This document shows positions 22,812 to 34,070 of a stretch of DNA of 64,000 nt, one piece after another. Both the position numbers and the translations under genes were made by a program. The DNA is from Nemertoderma westbladi (Eukaryota; Xenacoelomorpha; Nemertodermatida; Nemertodermatidae). The notes under the pieces were generated by a model. The model ran no database searches and was not told where the DNA came from. It saw only the letters and a program-made list of their open reading frames with translations. Positions within the stretch are counted from its first letter, which is position 1, and each line of letters begins with the position of its first letter. The stretch is taken from assembly GCA_032718475.1 (NCBI GenBank), contig JAUCBJ010000052.1, positions 1 to 64,000 on the forward strand, given 5' to 3'.

Positions 22812-24011
22812 TATACATAAATACATATACAGTCACATAAATCACTAATAATATAAACACTAAGTTAAAAGCATGAAGACCACATATGTAGTGTAGTAAA
22901 CATTAATTCCTATTTTATTATCTTTTCTTAATCCGTTCTAAATAATATTTGTATGTATGAGAAACATTTCAGAAACATTAAAATCCTTAACTGTAATATT
23001 TTGATTAACATATTTCATTATTATCTCAATTATGTAAAGGTCATAATAAATATAGAAAACGAGATAAACTTTATTTTATTGGAATATAACATCCATAATA
23101 ACCTTTACAAGTGCCTATCTATACAACAGGTTAGTGGGTGCTGTTATGAATAAGGCTATAAGGTGAATTAGTATTACCACAATTACACTACAGCACTCTA
23201 CTGCTACACTATACCAGACTATTGCAGAGATCAGATAAATTCTGAGAGGTTTACAGGTTTAGCTATTCACACCGCTGCCCTGCACCCTGTGTAGTTCTGG
23301 AACGATCTCAGCTACCCGCTGAGTTCATGAGTAAAGGTGGATCCAGTTCAGCTATCCGCCAAGGTGGAATGTGATTTAGCAGCTGAGTGGAACATCCAGC
23401 TATCCGCCAAATCAGTGAGTGGAAGTTGACGCAGTTCAGCTATCCACCGAATCCGAGAGTGGAAGTCGAAAATCCATGAGTAGAAGTTGACACAGTTCAG
23501 CTATCCGCCGAGTTGGAACATAGGCTATCCGCCAACTTTGTTGGGAAACCGATTTAATCATTGGTGTGTGTTTACTGTTCCGGGAACCTACCTACCCAGA
23601 CCCCAGAAGGATTTTTAACACTCGGTCCTTTTATTCCAAACAAATGTAAACACATTTCCTGATAACCGGCATGAAATATACTTACAACAAAGCGAGTACA
23701 GTAGACAACAGGCTACTGGGTGGTACTGCATGGAAAACACAGTTTATTATCATAAGACAGGTACAGTATGACAACGCACTAGTACACAATTATACTGTGT
23801 TATACTGTAAGCACTACAACTGGAACTGTATGTCAGGGGGTCCAACCGTTATGTTGAAGGGGTTCTTAGTGCAGATGGTTGTGGTAACACCCATATCAAG
23901 TTTAAAGAAACTATGACGATTAGTTGAGCTAATGGTGGAAACATGGTGTGGTGCTGCATTTAGTATTACTTGTACTGGATAGTGGTCGAATTTACAATTT
24001 GTTTTCAAATG
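22812..24011. other. Gypsy 3' flank with diverged short tandem repeats
   Basis: No gene is seen. 23260-23545 holds about seven diverged units of 35-65 bp around the phrase cagctatccgcc. The stretch before it may be a gypsy 3' LTR, but no matching 5' copy is in the window, so this cannot be shown. Confidence 0.5.
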
Positions 24012-24016
24012 ATTAT

Positions 24017-24347
24017 TGTGCGGGATGGGCGCGAATATAATATAAAAATCCAATAAGCTGTCAGCCGTAATAGTTAGGCTAATAATAATCGGCTAATGAC
24101 TCAATACAATACAGCAATATGGTATGATAAAGAATATAAACGTCATATCACAGACTCGATAAAGTGAATATATAGTGAGTACCGGTATGGTAGCACATGC
24201 AGAATAAAGTCAGAATGTCAGATAACACCAACAACAGAATAAGACCGGTAGCAGTCATATAATAATAATATGCAAAGAGTCAGTATCAGTGCCTCAATAA
24301 AGTTAGGTCCATCCAACACGAAACCTATGTGGAAATAATTCCACACA
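24017..24347 (-). repeat. BEL-1 3' LTR
   Basis: 331 bp, TGTG...CACA termini. Base-for-base comparison by eye with 30112-30442 found no mismatch. The adjacent duplicated target bases are attat on the outer side. Confidence 0.97.
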
Positions 24348-24374
24348 CACCCCCACGTCGTGACAAACATAAAG

Positions 24375-26372
24375 CTATTCGCGAAATCTTGAAGGACGCC
24401 GCACAACACGACCAAAGGAGTTTATTTGTTCATCAGTGACGGATGTTGAGTGGTTGTTAATGGGTGCGGCATCATGGACAGACATCAGGGATGTGGTAGA
24501 GGCACAATTGGATGACACATTCGATGTAGAAGTACCCCCATGATGAGGGCTGGGATCATTTACACCCCCACGGTGCTCATGACCTGTAGTGTCACATTCC
24601 AGTGGCACTAATAAGTGTATAGCGCTAGTAGTCTTCTTACCACGGATACATAATTCCACAGAGCGTGCTTGGCCGTCACGGCTTGGTAATATCCGTAAAA
24701 TGCAGGCCAAAGGCCACTTACCACGAGGTAAATTGCCACCTTTGAGGTTTGCGCGTCGGACAAGGACAAGGTCTCCGGGTGAAGGAGATGATGTACGGGG
24801 TGCACGAGGTGCAGTGCGCCATGTGCGGAGTGATGCAATATAATTTGATGACCATTGTTGCCATAGCAATCGTGAAAGTCGATCGCGACAAAGGTGTGCT
24901 TGATGAAGGCCAGAGTTATTAATTGCAGCAGGATCAAGGGTTGAATCATCAGATGGGGGGCATTCATAAAGGAAGTGACTTGGTGTTAGTGCATTGAGGT
25001 CATTCGGGTCAGAAGATACCGCAGTTAGGGGTCGAAGGTTAGCCACGGCTTCAGCTTCAGCAATAACTGTGACCAATTTCTCATATGTGAGTATTTGACT
25101 ATGACACGTTATCTTGACAATTAACTTGACCAATCTCACCATCCGCTCCCACCAACCACCCCAATGTGGTGAACGTACCGGAATAAAGGACCATGTGGTT
25201 GCATGAGATGGTAATTTCATTGAGGAAAGTTTCACAAAAGTCTTAGCGTTATCAGAGTAGAAATGTACGGATGTAAGCGGCCGAATCCGCCTAGCCAGGA
25301 AACAGCGAATGGCAAGGTGGGCCATGGGTGCAGACCCATCAGAGACAAGTTCGAGGTGAATGGCTCGGATGGTCGAACATGTGAAAAGAAGGCATTGGCA
25401 TGGGGATCCATCGCTAATGTTGAGGGGTCCAAAAAAGTCTATACCAGTAGACTGAAATGGGATCAATGCCTGGGTCCGAAATGAAGGCATTTTGGCCTCA
25501 GTGGTTTGATAAGGAACAGCACGATATCGTTTGCATGGAGGGCATGCATGGATAAGGTGACAGACAAGAGAACGCCCATGAGGGATCCAATATTTGGAAC
25601 GTACAAGAGCCAGTGTAGCCTCAGCCCCTTGGTGCATAAGACATGTATGGTACTCCATAATGATCAGGGATGCCAATTGACTTTGGCGAGGGATGATAGG
25701 ACATGGAGGTTCGGAGGTACGTGGAACCATCATGATGATCCCATCAATCAATGTGGCATGGAGACTCCACAATTGTGACTGTGGTGCCACAGAGGTGTGA
25801 GTTTCCAGGAAACGAAGATCACTATCAAAATGGAACTGTTGCTCAATACGTATGATGAGGTGCATTGAGGATTGTAACTCGGATTGAAGAAGAGAACCTG
25901 TCTGAGGATTGTCACGATATCGGAGATTATGGATATAATGACAAACCCAAGCTAAAACACGAACTGGTGTTTGAAGAGAGGAATATGCCGAAAGGCAAAG
26001 AAGGTCCCACTTGGCAAGGGGTACTATCGGATCAACAGTCAGTAGTTGTGGTGGGGGTTTAGGTTCAACAGGCCATGAAGACTCAGGCTGAATCAGAAAC
26101 TCAGGACCATGAATATATGAATGATCAGCAAGTGATGACTTAGAGCAACCTCGTGATGGGATATCCGCTGGGTTGATAGTTGTTGGAACATATCGCCATT
26201 GATGGGGTTCTGTAGATTTAGCAATCTCGGCCAGTCGATTCGCATTAAACATATCCCGCTTGGGCATAACCCTTACGGATCCAGAAAAGGGTGCATTGGC
26301 AATCACTCCAGAGAATAGTCCGTCGAGGTATAAATAAGGCCTGATGAAGATGTCCACAAAAGCGAGCCCCAA
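24375..26372 (-). pseudogene. BEL-1 integrase region
   Basis: A 665-codon open frame covering the end of RNase H (MFNANRLAEIAKS, NPADIPSRGC) and the integrase, which joins the cDNA to the host genome. It has the zinc-binding part (H and CPPCKRYR) and the catalytic core: GIDFFGPL (first D), FYSDNAKTF (second D) and HWGGWWERMVRLVK (E). The BEL-type C-terminal domain is SPGDLVLVRRANLKGGNLPR. All three catalytic acids are present and the domain looks intact; the break is upstream, where it is out of frame with the RT/RNase H part (frameshift near 26385). Confidence 0.93.
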
Positions 26373-26384
26373 GTACTGCTGCCA

Positions 26385-26890
26385 TCAATTCCAGTCGTGG
26401 GACAGACAGTCCTTTATTGACTGGGGCTGCACGGGACTTACAGAAGTATAAGATGGGATATTGTTGTGGCTATACAGTGTAGACAATAAACGCATATGCA
26501 TAGGAAGATGCGTCACAGAAGATGTGTACATCTGTGTACTTACTGAGATTAATGCAGCGAGGAATGGATACTATAGCCTGCGCATCATCAACCCAGTTAC
26601 GCCAGTGAAGCTGGAGGTCAGGAGAAAGTTTCTCATCCCAGTCTTTAGTATGAGCCCAAGAATTCTGGAGGATGATCCAGGCCACAAGAGTCCAAGGTGC
26701 CAGGATACCAAGAGGATCGAAAATGAGAGCGGAAGTCCGTAAAACCTCACGACGAGTAAAGTCCTTAGGGGCCGGTAAGTCTGTATTTATAGTTAATGTG
26801 TCATTGACATCATCCCATGGTACACCAAGAACTTTCTTGGGATGTGGAACAACCTGAAGCTCCATACCAGCATCATAGATATGGCTTGCT
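26385..26890 (-). pseudogene. BEL-1 RNase H region
   Basis: Minus-strand frame with VPHPKKVLGVPWDDVNDTLT, SALIFDPLGILAPWTLVAW and IFCDASSYAYAF, the BEL/Pao RNase H arrangement. A TAG stop follows at 26470; downstream in the same frame VPRLELMAAVLGARF is still readable, so the stop is a point lesion. The junction with the RT frame near 26870-26890 is frameshifted. Confidence 0.88.
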
Positions 26891-28445
26891 GAAGAAAGGT
26901 AGTAGACTTATGATGGTCAGAGTTACTATGAATGATATCATCACAATAAAGGCTGTCAAGAAGTGCCTTAATGAATGCCGGAGGTGCATTATCCTGAACA
27001 TGCTGACGAATGGTAGAATGTAAGGCATATGGACTGGAGGTCAACCCAACGGGAGTGAATATAAATTGATAAATACGATCAGCCCAAATAAACTTGGTCC
27101 ATTGACGGTCGTCTGAATGAAATTCCACCTGATGGAAGGCTGCTCTCCCATCTGCTATCACAACATACCGATATAGGCGGAAACGAAAGAGCACATCAGC
27201 AAGGGGAGCAAGGAGATTAGGCCCTGGATCAAGACACGATTTCAAACTAAGGCCTGTTCTATCTTTAGCCGAACCATTAAAAACGACACGAGGTTTCCCA
27301 TTATGAATAGCCAGGTGATGGGGAAGATAGAAACCTGTGTCTCGTGGCGAGGGTGCGAGTTCAACTATACCATCTAACTGAAGCTTAGACATTTTCCCAC
27401 TATAGATTTCCAGATGGTTAGGAGAAAGATGAGTGAGGACTCGTTTTTGTAAAGGTGCAACTTTGTTAAAGTTGCATGAGGGATGACGATGAACCAAAAA
27501 TGGAAGACGTACCTGATAATGCGGAGGATTGTCCATGGACCGAGTAGGGATTGGAAATGAGGGGGTATCAACATCGGGTTCCTTGATTCCTACTGCCTCC
27601 AAATCCCACAATTTGGTAAGAGCGGAGAGATCACTGACTAACAGCATAGGGGAAGGAGATTCCATGGATCGTTGTCCCTGATAAGGGCCACAAAATACAC
27701 GACCAAAGAATGTTTCGATGACTATAGGGGCATTTTGAAAGGTTTGGGTAGGACCAGGAACACTCCAGATATGATCAGCCCCAATAATTAATGCAATATC
27801 ACATTCACCACCATCAAATTGATCAGCCCAGTGAGTGAGATTAGCAACAGAAGGAGGAAAATTAGAAAGATACTCCTGACGCATTGTGGGACAGAGTCTG
27901 TCTGCAGTCCAGGCAGATATAGCCACAGGTTCATCAAAATACTGACTATAGAGTTGGAGCTGGATAAGAGAACGCTCCTGTGTCATTATATGCCCATCAA
28001 AAGACCCAGTGGTCATGGTGCGTGTCTGGATGCATGGTAAATTAATATCCTCAACCACGGATGACTTGATATAAGATCGCTTAGAGCCATCATCAAGATA
28101 TACAAATATCCATGCTCCATCACCAGGAGGAGCACCTGGTGCAGAGATATAGGCCCGGGCAAGCTTGACGAAGACAGGACAGTCATGGGTGGACTGTTCT
28201 GGCATTACTTGGAGCACTGATAAGACTGAGTTATTGAAAGGGTTAGCGCCATTTCCATATGTTGGCACATTAGTACTTGGAGTAAAGTTATTCAATGGAG
28301 TGTATGGCAGAGCATGAGCACTCGGTTGAGTATGAGCCAGAACACTAGAATGTGGCGCCTTAGAAGTGCTGCCAGGAATACCAGTAAGTGGGGATCCAGG
28401 TGGATCATTAATATTCAGCGCAGGCAGAGTAGGTCTTATGTATTT
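26793..28445 (-). pseudogene. BEL-1 protease and reverse transcriptase
   Basis: Open from about 28440 to 26793. The protease part carries YLDDGSKRSYI, an aspartyl-protease-like D-x-G-S site, and IALIIGADHIW. The RT part carries KPRVVFNGSAKD, YVVIADGRAAFHQVEF and the catalytic SLYCDDIIHS (YCDD in place of the usual Y-V-D-D). The frame differs from gag; the change occurs at the (AT)n tract around 28450-28465, where a slippage-type indel is the simplest cause. The last codons of this frame are a shifted reading of the RNase H region. Confidence 0.92.
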
Positions 28446-29881
28446 ATGCTTAGTGCTAATATATATATGTGCTTAGAGGCCTTATGTTCCTTGAAACATA
28501 TTAAAGAATTATGTCGCTTACCACAATGTTGGCAGCTATATTTGGAGGAACAATCCTTTGTCTGGTGGGTACCAAAACAGTTTGTACAACAAAGTTTACA
28601 TGACCTAACAAAGGAAAGACGTGCAGCAACAGATTTATTCATAAATATAGGGCAGTCACGGAAACGATGAGGAGGGCCTTTGCATGCAAGACAGGAAGAA
28701 GGTGCTGTTGATTCACCCACAGCCAGAGCTGCAGAGGTAGAACCACGAGAGGTGAATGAACGTCCATGGTTATAGTCTATTGACACTGAGCCATGTGGTA
28801 TGCGAGTTGAAGTACTGGTACCACAAGAAGTGGCTGTAAATGCTACAGATTTCCGTGATTCAAGTTCCAAAGACACAAATTGAAGAAGACTATCTAGGTC
28901 AAATCGTTTAGAAGCTTGACAGTTACGGTTCCATACCAGTACGATGTCTGGGGGAAGTTTCTGCAGCAATAGTGGAGCTAACAGTAAGGATGTCAGGTCT
29001 GTGGTAGAATTAGTGTTCGGGGAAGAAAATGGTCCCATGGAGGGGGGTGGGCATGAGTGTGGATCTATTTCTGTAGAGAGATGGTGGATCTCCCTAAGAG
29101 AACCCTCGAATGCATCCATGGTTCTACGAAATCCACGAATATCCTTCTCTTTAATAGGGGGTAGGGAACATCGACGACTGGCATACATTCCTATAAGAAG
29201 ATGTGGATTTCCGAAACGGCGTTTCAGCAAAGAAATAGCGGCGCTATAATTTGAAGATGAAACTGAAAGACCATAGAGAGCATCTTTGGCCTCCCCCTGG
29301 AGGCAACTCTGCAGGTAGACAAACTTTTGCACATCTCCAAGTTGTGGGCGGTCATGGATTAGTGCACAAAACTGGTCCCAAAAGGGGCGCCAGGAGAGAT
29401 AGTCCCCATTGAAAGTAGGGACAGTGATTCTAGGAAGACCCTTGGTAGAATCTTCTATAGCAGGTATGGTTGTCCCAGAACAGGAACCAGAATCCGCATG
29501 GAATGGGGGTCCAGGAGCTGGCACCCTACTGTCCACACGTGAAAGTAATCGTTTGGTTTTAAAAATTATTTGATCCAAATCACGGTCATAATTGGAAGGG
29601 GAGGGTTCAGAATACCCCAATCCTATAAGTTCAGAGTCAATTTTATTTAGTAACTGGCGTTGACGGTCTGCCAGTTCAACAAGATAAGCTAGGTCATCAG
29701 CATTAATATTTTTTTCCTCTGTACTACGGCAAACTTCGAATTGTCTGATTAGGGATGTAGCCTGAAAACGGCCAGACTCACGTTGATGTTTCAGGACTTC
29801 AATACGCTCATCGATGTCCTCCTGGAATACATCAACATCACTGGAATCTCTGTTGGGTGATGTAGGCCTGCTTATTGACAT
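28436..29881 (-). CDS. BEL-1 Gag
   Basis: A 481-codon open frame from ATG (29881), 231 bp inside the 5' LTR. Gag assembles the virus-like particle and packages RNA. The N-terminus is acidic and coiled-coil-like. The middle contains GDYLSWRPFWDQFCALIHDR and LQGEAKDALYGLSVSS, the usual BEL gag landmarks. The C-terminus has three zinc knuckles, CLACKGPPHRFRDC, CTNCFGTHQTKDC and CQHCGKRHNSLIC. In related elements gag and pol are often one frame; here the frame ends at an AT repeat just after the third knuckle. Confidence 0.93.
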   Translation of the reverse strand: MSISRPTSPNRDSSDVDVFQEDIDERIEVLKHQRESGRFQATSLIRQFEVCRSTEEKNINADDLAYLVELADRQRQLLNKIDSELIGLGYSEPSPSNYDRDLDQIIFKTKRLLSRVDSRVPAPGPPFHADSGSCSGTTIPAIEDSTKGLPRITVPTFNGDYLSWRPFWDQFCALIHDRPQLGDVQKFVYLQSCLQGEAKDALYGLSVSSSNYSAAISLLKRRFGNPHLLIGMYASRRCSLPPIKEKDIRGFRRTMDAFEGSLREIHHLSTEIDPHSCPPPSMGPFSSPNTNSTTDLTSLLLAPLLLQKLPPDIVLVWNRNCQASKRFDLDSLLQFVSLELESRKSVAFTATSCGTSTSTRIPHGSVSIDYNHGRSFTSRGSTSAALAVGESTAPSSCLACKGPPHRFRDCPIFMNKSVAARLSFVRSCKLCCTNCFGTHQTKDCSSKYSCQHCGKRHNSLICFKEHKASKHIYILALSINT

Positions 29882-30111
29882 ACCGGTACTTTATTACAGT
29901 CAGACAGTAGAAGGCAAAAGTGGGTATTCAGTTTATTGTTCAGTTCAGTGTAAATGAGTAGGAAAGCTGCGTTCTGCATTGACGTTTGCCGGGTGTAGGC
30001 CTATTACGGCTGTGGTACCGGTACAGCATTACTTTATATGCAGATGTGAGGCTACCGGTACCCGCTGACCGGTATTAGTTAAATCCCACCTGGTGAATCT
30101 GGTTCGAAGAA

Positions 30112-30442
30112 TGTGCGGGATGGGCGCGAATATAATATAAAAATCCAATAAGCTGTCAGCCGTAATAGTTAGGCTAATAATAATCGGCTAATGACTCAAT
30201 ACAATACAGCAATATGGTATGATAAAGAATATAAACGTCATATCACAGACTCGATAAAGTGAATATATAGTGAGTACCGGTATGGTAGCACATGCAGAAT
30301 AAAGTCAGAATGTCAGATAACACCAACAACAGAATAAGACCGGTAGCAGTCATATAATAATAATATGCAAAGAGTCAGTATCAGTGCCTCAATAAAGTTA
30401 GGTCCATCCAACACGAAACCTATGTGGAAATAATTCCACACA
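30112..30442 (-). repeat. BEL-1 5' LTR
   Basis: 331 bp, read by eye as identical to 24017-24347. It is followed outward by attat, the target duplication. Confidence 0.97.
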
Positions 30443-30447
30443 ATTAT

Positions 30448-30990
30448 AGCCTTCTAAAAATGAATTGACATCCATAATTAGGTTATTATAGTTCGAATGC
30501 AATATGTCTAGTGTATTTCTACCTCACGTGGGAAATGTTACGTATTGTTTAAAATTGAATTCATAAACAATATTTAAAATATTATAAATAATACATATTA
30601 CTGTATGTATATTTATATATTGAATATGTTATATCATTATATACTGAAATGTAGGCCTACTTATTGTACATATATGTGCATACAGCACTACTTGTCCGTT
30701 GTTTGTTTGTGCGTGATTATCACCAAAATGGAGCAGTGTCGAAAGAAAATATTTGAAATCATTAACATTATTTCTTATATAAGGTTTTTAGATAAACTTT
30801 CACTATGTCACAACCTAGTCATCCCAGTTCCACCAATCTTTAGTTTAGTGGGTTTAGAAAATTAATTTAATTTAAAACATATAGAAAAAGGGAGCAGGTT
30901 ACAATGTTTTTTTGAATGGGAGATAACTTCAAGAGTTCTCCACTATCTAAACTCTACCTCACGGCCAATATTAATTTTCTAACGACCCTA
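30448..30990. other. Intron of astacin gene B (AT-rich)
   Basis: No repeat or coding frame is recognised between the BEL-1 duplication and the antistasin exon. Confidence 0.6.
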
Positions 30991-31003
30991 TTTTTATACG
31001 AAC

Positions 31004-31176
31004 CTCGTACAACGGTTCTTCCCCGTCTGCCACACATTCGCATATCGGACATCCCAACTCGTCCTCCTTCCATCCAAACAGACACTGATCTTCACACTCA
31101 GCCGCGACAAAATCATTTCTACAGGCATCCATACTCTTTCCTTTCAACGATTCCATTTGTCTTTGTAGTTGATCCT
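31004..31176 (-). CDS. Antistasin-like exon of astacin gene B
   Basis: Encodes 57 codons with an antistasin-type cysteine pattern: DACRNDFVAAEC, then CLFGWKEDELGCPICEC. Antistasin domains are small, disulphide-rich modules that often inhibit or bind proteases. The acceptor is actttTCAG/AG (AG at 31178-31177) and the donor GAG/GTTCGT (31003) leaves phase 0. The last codons are P-L-Y-E. The next exon that fits in phase (7724) begins G-D, so the splice yields the YxGD aspartate-switch motif of an astacin propeptide. This supports one gene with an antistasin module N-terminal to the propeptide and protease. Upstream exons (signal peptide) were not found. Confidence 0.8.
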
Positions 31177-31216
31177 CTGAAAAGTATAAAATTATAGGGC
31201 ATATTATAGCAGTTAT

Positions 31217-31236
31217 ATATATATATATATATATTT
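31217..31236. repeat. (AT)n microsatellite
   Basis: About ten AT units in an intron or intergenic setting. Confidence 0.9.
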
Positions 31237-31249
31237 ATAGCATTATAGA

Positions 31250-33142
31250 TTATAGGACATATTAGGGCATATAGGAGCGACAGCGATCGCATCCACGCCG
31301 AGGCTAATTACATACATAGGCGCGGACCAACTTTGAACAAGAGTAAGCCAACAATATAGGATATAGATGGAAGTTCTCAGTCTGGGGTTCGGTTTTATCC
31401 CAACCCCCGTGGGAGGTAAGGGAGGTCTAATGGATACGCACACAGCTATCTCCAGGGTTGGTTCAGCCATCCGCAACCACGTGTGGAGGAAGCAACGCGA
31501 GGAAGACACTCAGGTGTTCCGACCGGACGTCGGAGCCGCGGCCACGCGCGACGCGATGGGAGCAGCGAGTGTCGTCTCCTTTAACGTGACACCAACCGAC
31601 ACTCGGTTATCCGGGGTGTACGGGAGCGAGTCTGTCCATGACGGGGAGAGTGTGAGTATCCCCTGGCCTTCGGCGGCGGGTGAGGCCGGGTCCAGATGCG
31701 TGGCGGAGGTACCGGGTACTTCAACTCCTCAGGACCGTGCGCAGCTTGGTTAACATGGTTAACATGGACAGCCAATGGTGGGTCATGTGCGCCAGAGTAG
31801 ATATGGGTGATGGGCCTCATATCTGACTCCATTGCGACACCCACCCTGTGGAATGGCAAACCAGGGTGTGGTATTTGCCCCGAGAGCTGACTCGGCAAAA
31901 AAGCACCCCCCAACCCCCACTATGGATTACAATCGGCCTCACAGGCCTCAGTTAACTCCTGACTGGCTGCCTGTCTCACCCCCTACTGGAGAGAGAGCAG
32001 CCAACAATTCTTTGAGTCCCTTTCCTGATGACCTTTCTGGCCCAAAACCCTGGGTCACCAGGAAGGACAGATTGTGATGGGGAGAGGGATTCTGGAGTTG
32101 GAGGCTACTGATAACTAGATATTGCCTGATAACTTTATAGAAGTAAAAGTGTCTGAGTCTGTACTCCCAGATATTCCCATTGGCGATATCTCCTTTGCAG
32201 AAGTGAAGGATGCTGCAAAGAGCATTAAGACCAATCGTGCCAGTGGAGTAGATGGTGTTCCCCCTGAGGTCTTTAAAATACCTGAGTGTTTAAAGCTCAT
32301 CTATCCCATCATAGTAGACATGTACCGAACAACAAGAGTCCTACAAGAAATGAAAACAAATAAGTTGGTGCCAGTTCCCAAGAAGGGCAACCTAACACTC
32401 TATGGTTCTTTTCGGGGAATCTCATTGATCTCGATTGCTGAAAAGCTATACAATAGGATTCTATTAAATCGCATCAGGGATACCATTGAGAGACTGCTCC
32501 GTGGAAATCAGAATGGGTTCCGTAAAGGTCGTGGGACCATGGAGCCCATTTTGGCACTTAGAAGGATAATTGAAGAGTTATCAAAAAAGAAAGACAGGCA
32601 TCTGGCTGTTATCGTTGTTGACTTCTTCAAGGCCTTTGATTCAGTCTCTCGCTCACGTATGTTCAGCATACTTTCATTATATGGGATTCCTGATGAAATT
32701 ATTGCAGCAATCAGATCAGTATACGATGGTTTGACAACATTTGTGTCTACTGTTGACGGTGACACATAACCATTTGAAGTGTTATGGGGTGTCCTCCAGG
32801 GAGGCACACTTGCACCATTCTTGTTCATAATTGTTGTTGACTATGTTCTATGCATGTCCTTAGATCATCATAATGATGATGGGGTGATGATAACTCCACC
32901 TACTGGCTCCAGAAGTCGAGGAAATCCTGCCAAGTACCTAACTGATCTAGACTTTGGTGATGACTTAGGAGTACTCTCAGAATCACTAGAGGGAGCCCAA
33001 CGGCTCCTCAGCTCATTAGAACATGCTGCTTCTAGTGTTGGTATTTTTATTAACTCCAGAAAGACCAACATTTTGACAGTTAACTTTGAAAGTCCTCAGC
33101 AAGTCTCTGATCGGATGAGCATAAGCTCAAAAGATGGCATGG
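31250..33142 (+). mobile_element. RTE-like LINE copy C, internally deleted
   Basis: 32123-33140 is RT sequence nearly identical to copies B, D and E. It is joined directly to a GC- and CpG-rich stretch (31250-32118) that no other copy here retains and that is probably the element's 5' region. The endonuclease and linker are missing between them. The 3' end stops at codon GM of the region following SSKDGM, so the 3' tail is also absent. A TAA stop interrupts the RT at 32767. Assignment of 31250-32118 to the element is an inference from its position. Confidence 0.75.
31270..32115 (+). promoter_or_regulatory. CpG-rich probable 5' UTR of the RTE-like family
   Basis: Much richer in G+C and CpG (cgaccggacgtcggagccgc, ccacgcgcgacgcgatggg) than the surrounding AT-rich DNA. 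The open frames at 31367-31753 and 31832-32077 have no recognisable domain. Internal promoters in the 5' UTR are usual for non-LTR retrotransposons; promoter activity is inferred only. Confidence 0.4.
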
Positions 33143-33340
33143 TATTCAGCCTATCAGGCCTCATCAGTAGCACTAACCAGTTCAGCCACTTGCCCTAGGA
33201 TATGCAACTTAAGACTGCCTGTTCAATAGAAGTGGATTAGGTGGGAGGGTGAATGTCAGGGGCAAGTGGCTGAACTGGTTAGCACTACTGATAAAGCCTG
33301 ATAGGCTGAAACGTACGTATAGCGCTGGTTCAACCCCTGG
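33143..33340. mobile_element. Inverted pair of tRNA-like/hammerhead-like units
   Basis: Arms of about 50 bp (33145-33195 and 33258-33309) are inverted copies separated by about 60 bp. The right arm continues to a B-box-like ggttcaacccc (33328-33338), while the left arm is cut off at its junction with RTE-like copy C. Each arm has an A-box-like tggctgaactggttagcac and a hammerhead-type core (separate entry). Confidence 0.65.
33258..33340 (+). ncRNA. Hammerhead ribozyme-like motif inside a tRNA-like unit
   Basis: Core: CTGATAA (33288-33294), stem II AGCCT-GAT-AGGCT (33295-33307), GAAA (33308-33311), a minimal stem III ACG-TA-CGT (33311-33318) and cleavage-site A at 33319. Stem I can form between about 33268-33287 and 33320-33336 (ggctgaac with gttcaacc; agcacta with tagcgct). 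All expected elements are in order for a type I hammerhead; the one core departure is A in place of the conserved G8 (CTGATAA for CTGATGA). The inverted arm on the minus strand keeps CTGATGAG (33167-33160) but is truncated after GAA. In this state both are probably inactive. Confidence 0.6.
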
Positions 33341-33344
33341 TGAC

Positions 33345-34065
33345 GCGCTTTCTCATTTTTCAATTTCTGAACAAAACCATAATATTACAATCACTATAGG
33401 AACAGGTTCAGTGTACCCAACAATCCGCTGACAACGTATAGACCATAATCTATGGTTGCCCTTAGCGACCAGATTTTTGCAAACTGTTGAACAAGTTTGC
33501 AAAAGATGGGGAAACATATCTAAATGGCTAGTTAAGTTATTCCTTTATTATACACAAACAAAGTTGATTGGATGTCTCCTTATAACACGACGTGTGTGTG
33601 GACTTCGCGCAGCACAGACTCAATATGAGTCTTATTGTTGCAGCACAATTTGTGGACTGTCCCCCTAGCGAACTGTTGAAGTCTGTCTGTCCGTGTGTAG
33701 AATTTCTAAACATTTGATAAACTACATGTGTTCCAAATTTGGTTCCATCCCTTCTATGATTAACCGACTTATTTGCGTTCAAACATTTCCAACGATGATA
33801 GAGGGTCGTCTAGTTATATCACTATGAAAAAGTGTTAGCGCATTTGATAAAAAATATATTCTTTCAATCTCAATTTCGTATATGTTGACTCTTTTGCAAC
33901 TATGCCGAAATCCTGTGCAGGTGGACTTTGAATTACTGGTCTGATACAATGAGCGGAGTGGCGCTAGTATACGTTTAACACAGGGCCGCTCACTGGATCG
34001 ATGTATCTCCCCTTTTTATTCCTTCTTATGTATTGATTTGCTCTATAAGATTGCTCTAATTAAGG
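33345..34065. other. Spacer, no gene seen
   Basis: Contains a short phrase (gtggacttcgcgcagcac, 33599-33616) similar to the outer end of foldback element 1. Nothing else is recognised. Confidence 0.4.
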
Positions 34066-34070
34066 GGGCT

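Larger units (their letters stand above)
24017..30442 (-). mobile_element. Complete BEL/Pao LTR retrotransposon (BEL-1)
   Basis: A 6,426-bp element in minus orientation. It is bordered by two 331-bp LTRs and by the 5-bp direct duplication attat (24012-24016 and 30443-30447). Order from the 5' LTR at the right: gag, protease-RT, RNase H, integrase. A purine tract (gtgggggtg on the minus strand, 24348-24356) precedes the 3' LTR. By eye the LTRs show no difference, which implies recent insertion, yet the internal frames contain a stop and several frameshifts. It sits in the large intron of astacin gene B. Confidence 0.97.

Noticed and set aside
22740-23660. Gypsy 3' LTR
   Set aside because: Purine tract suggests it, but no partner LTR or terminal TG...CA could be matched in the window.
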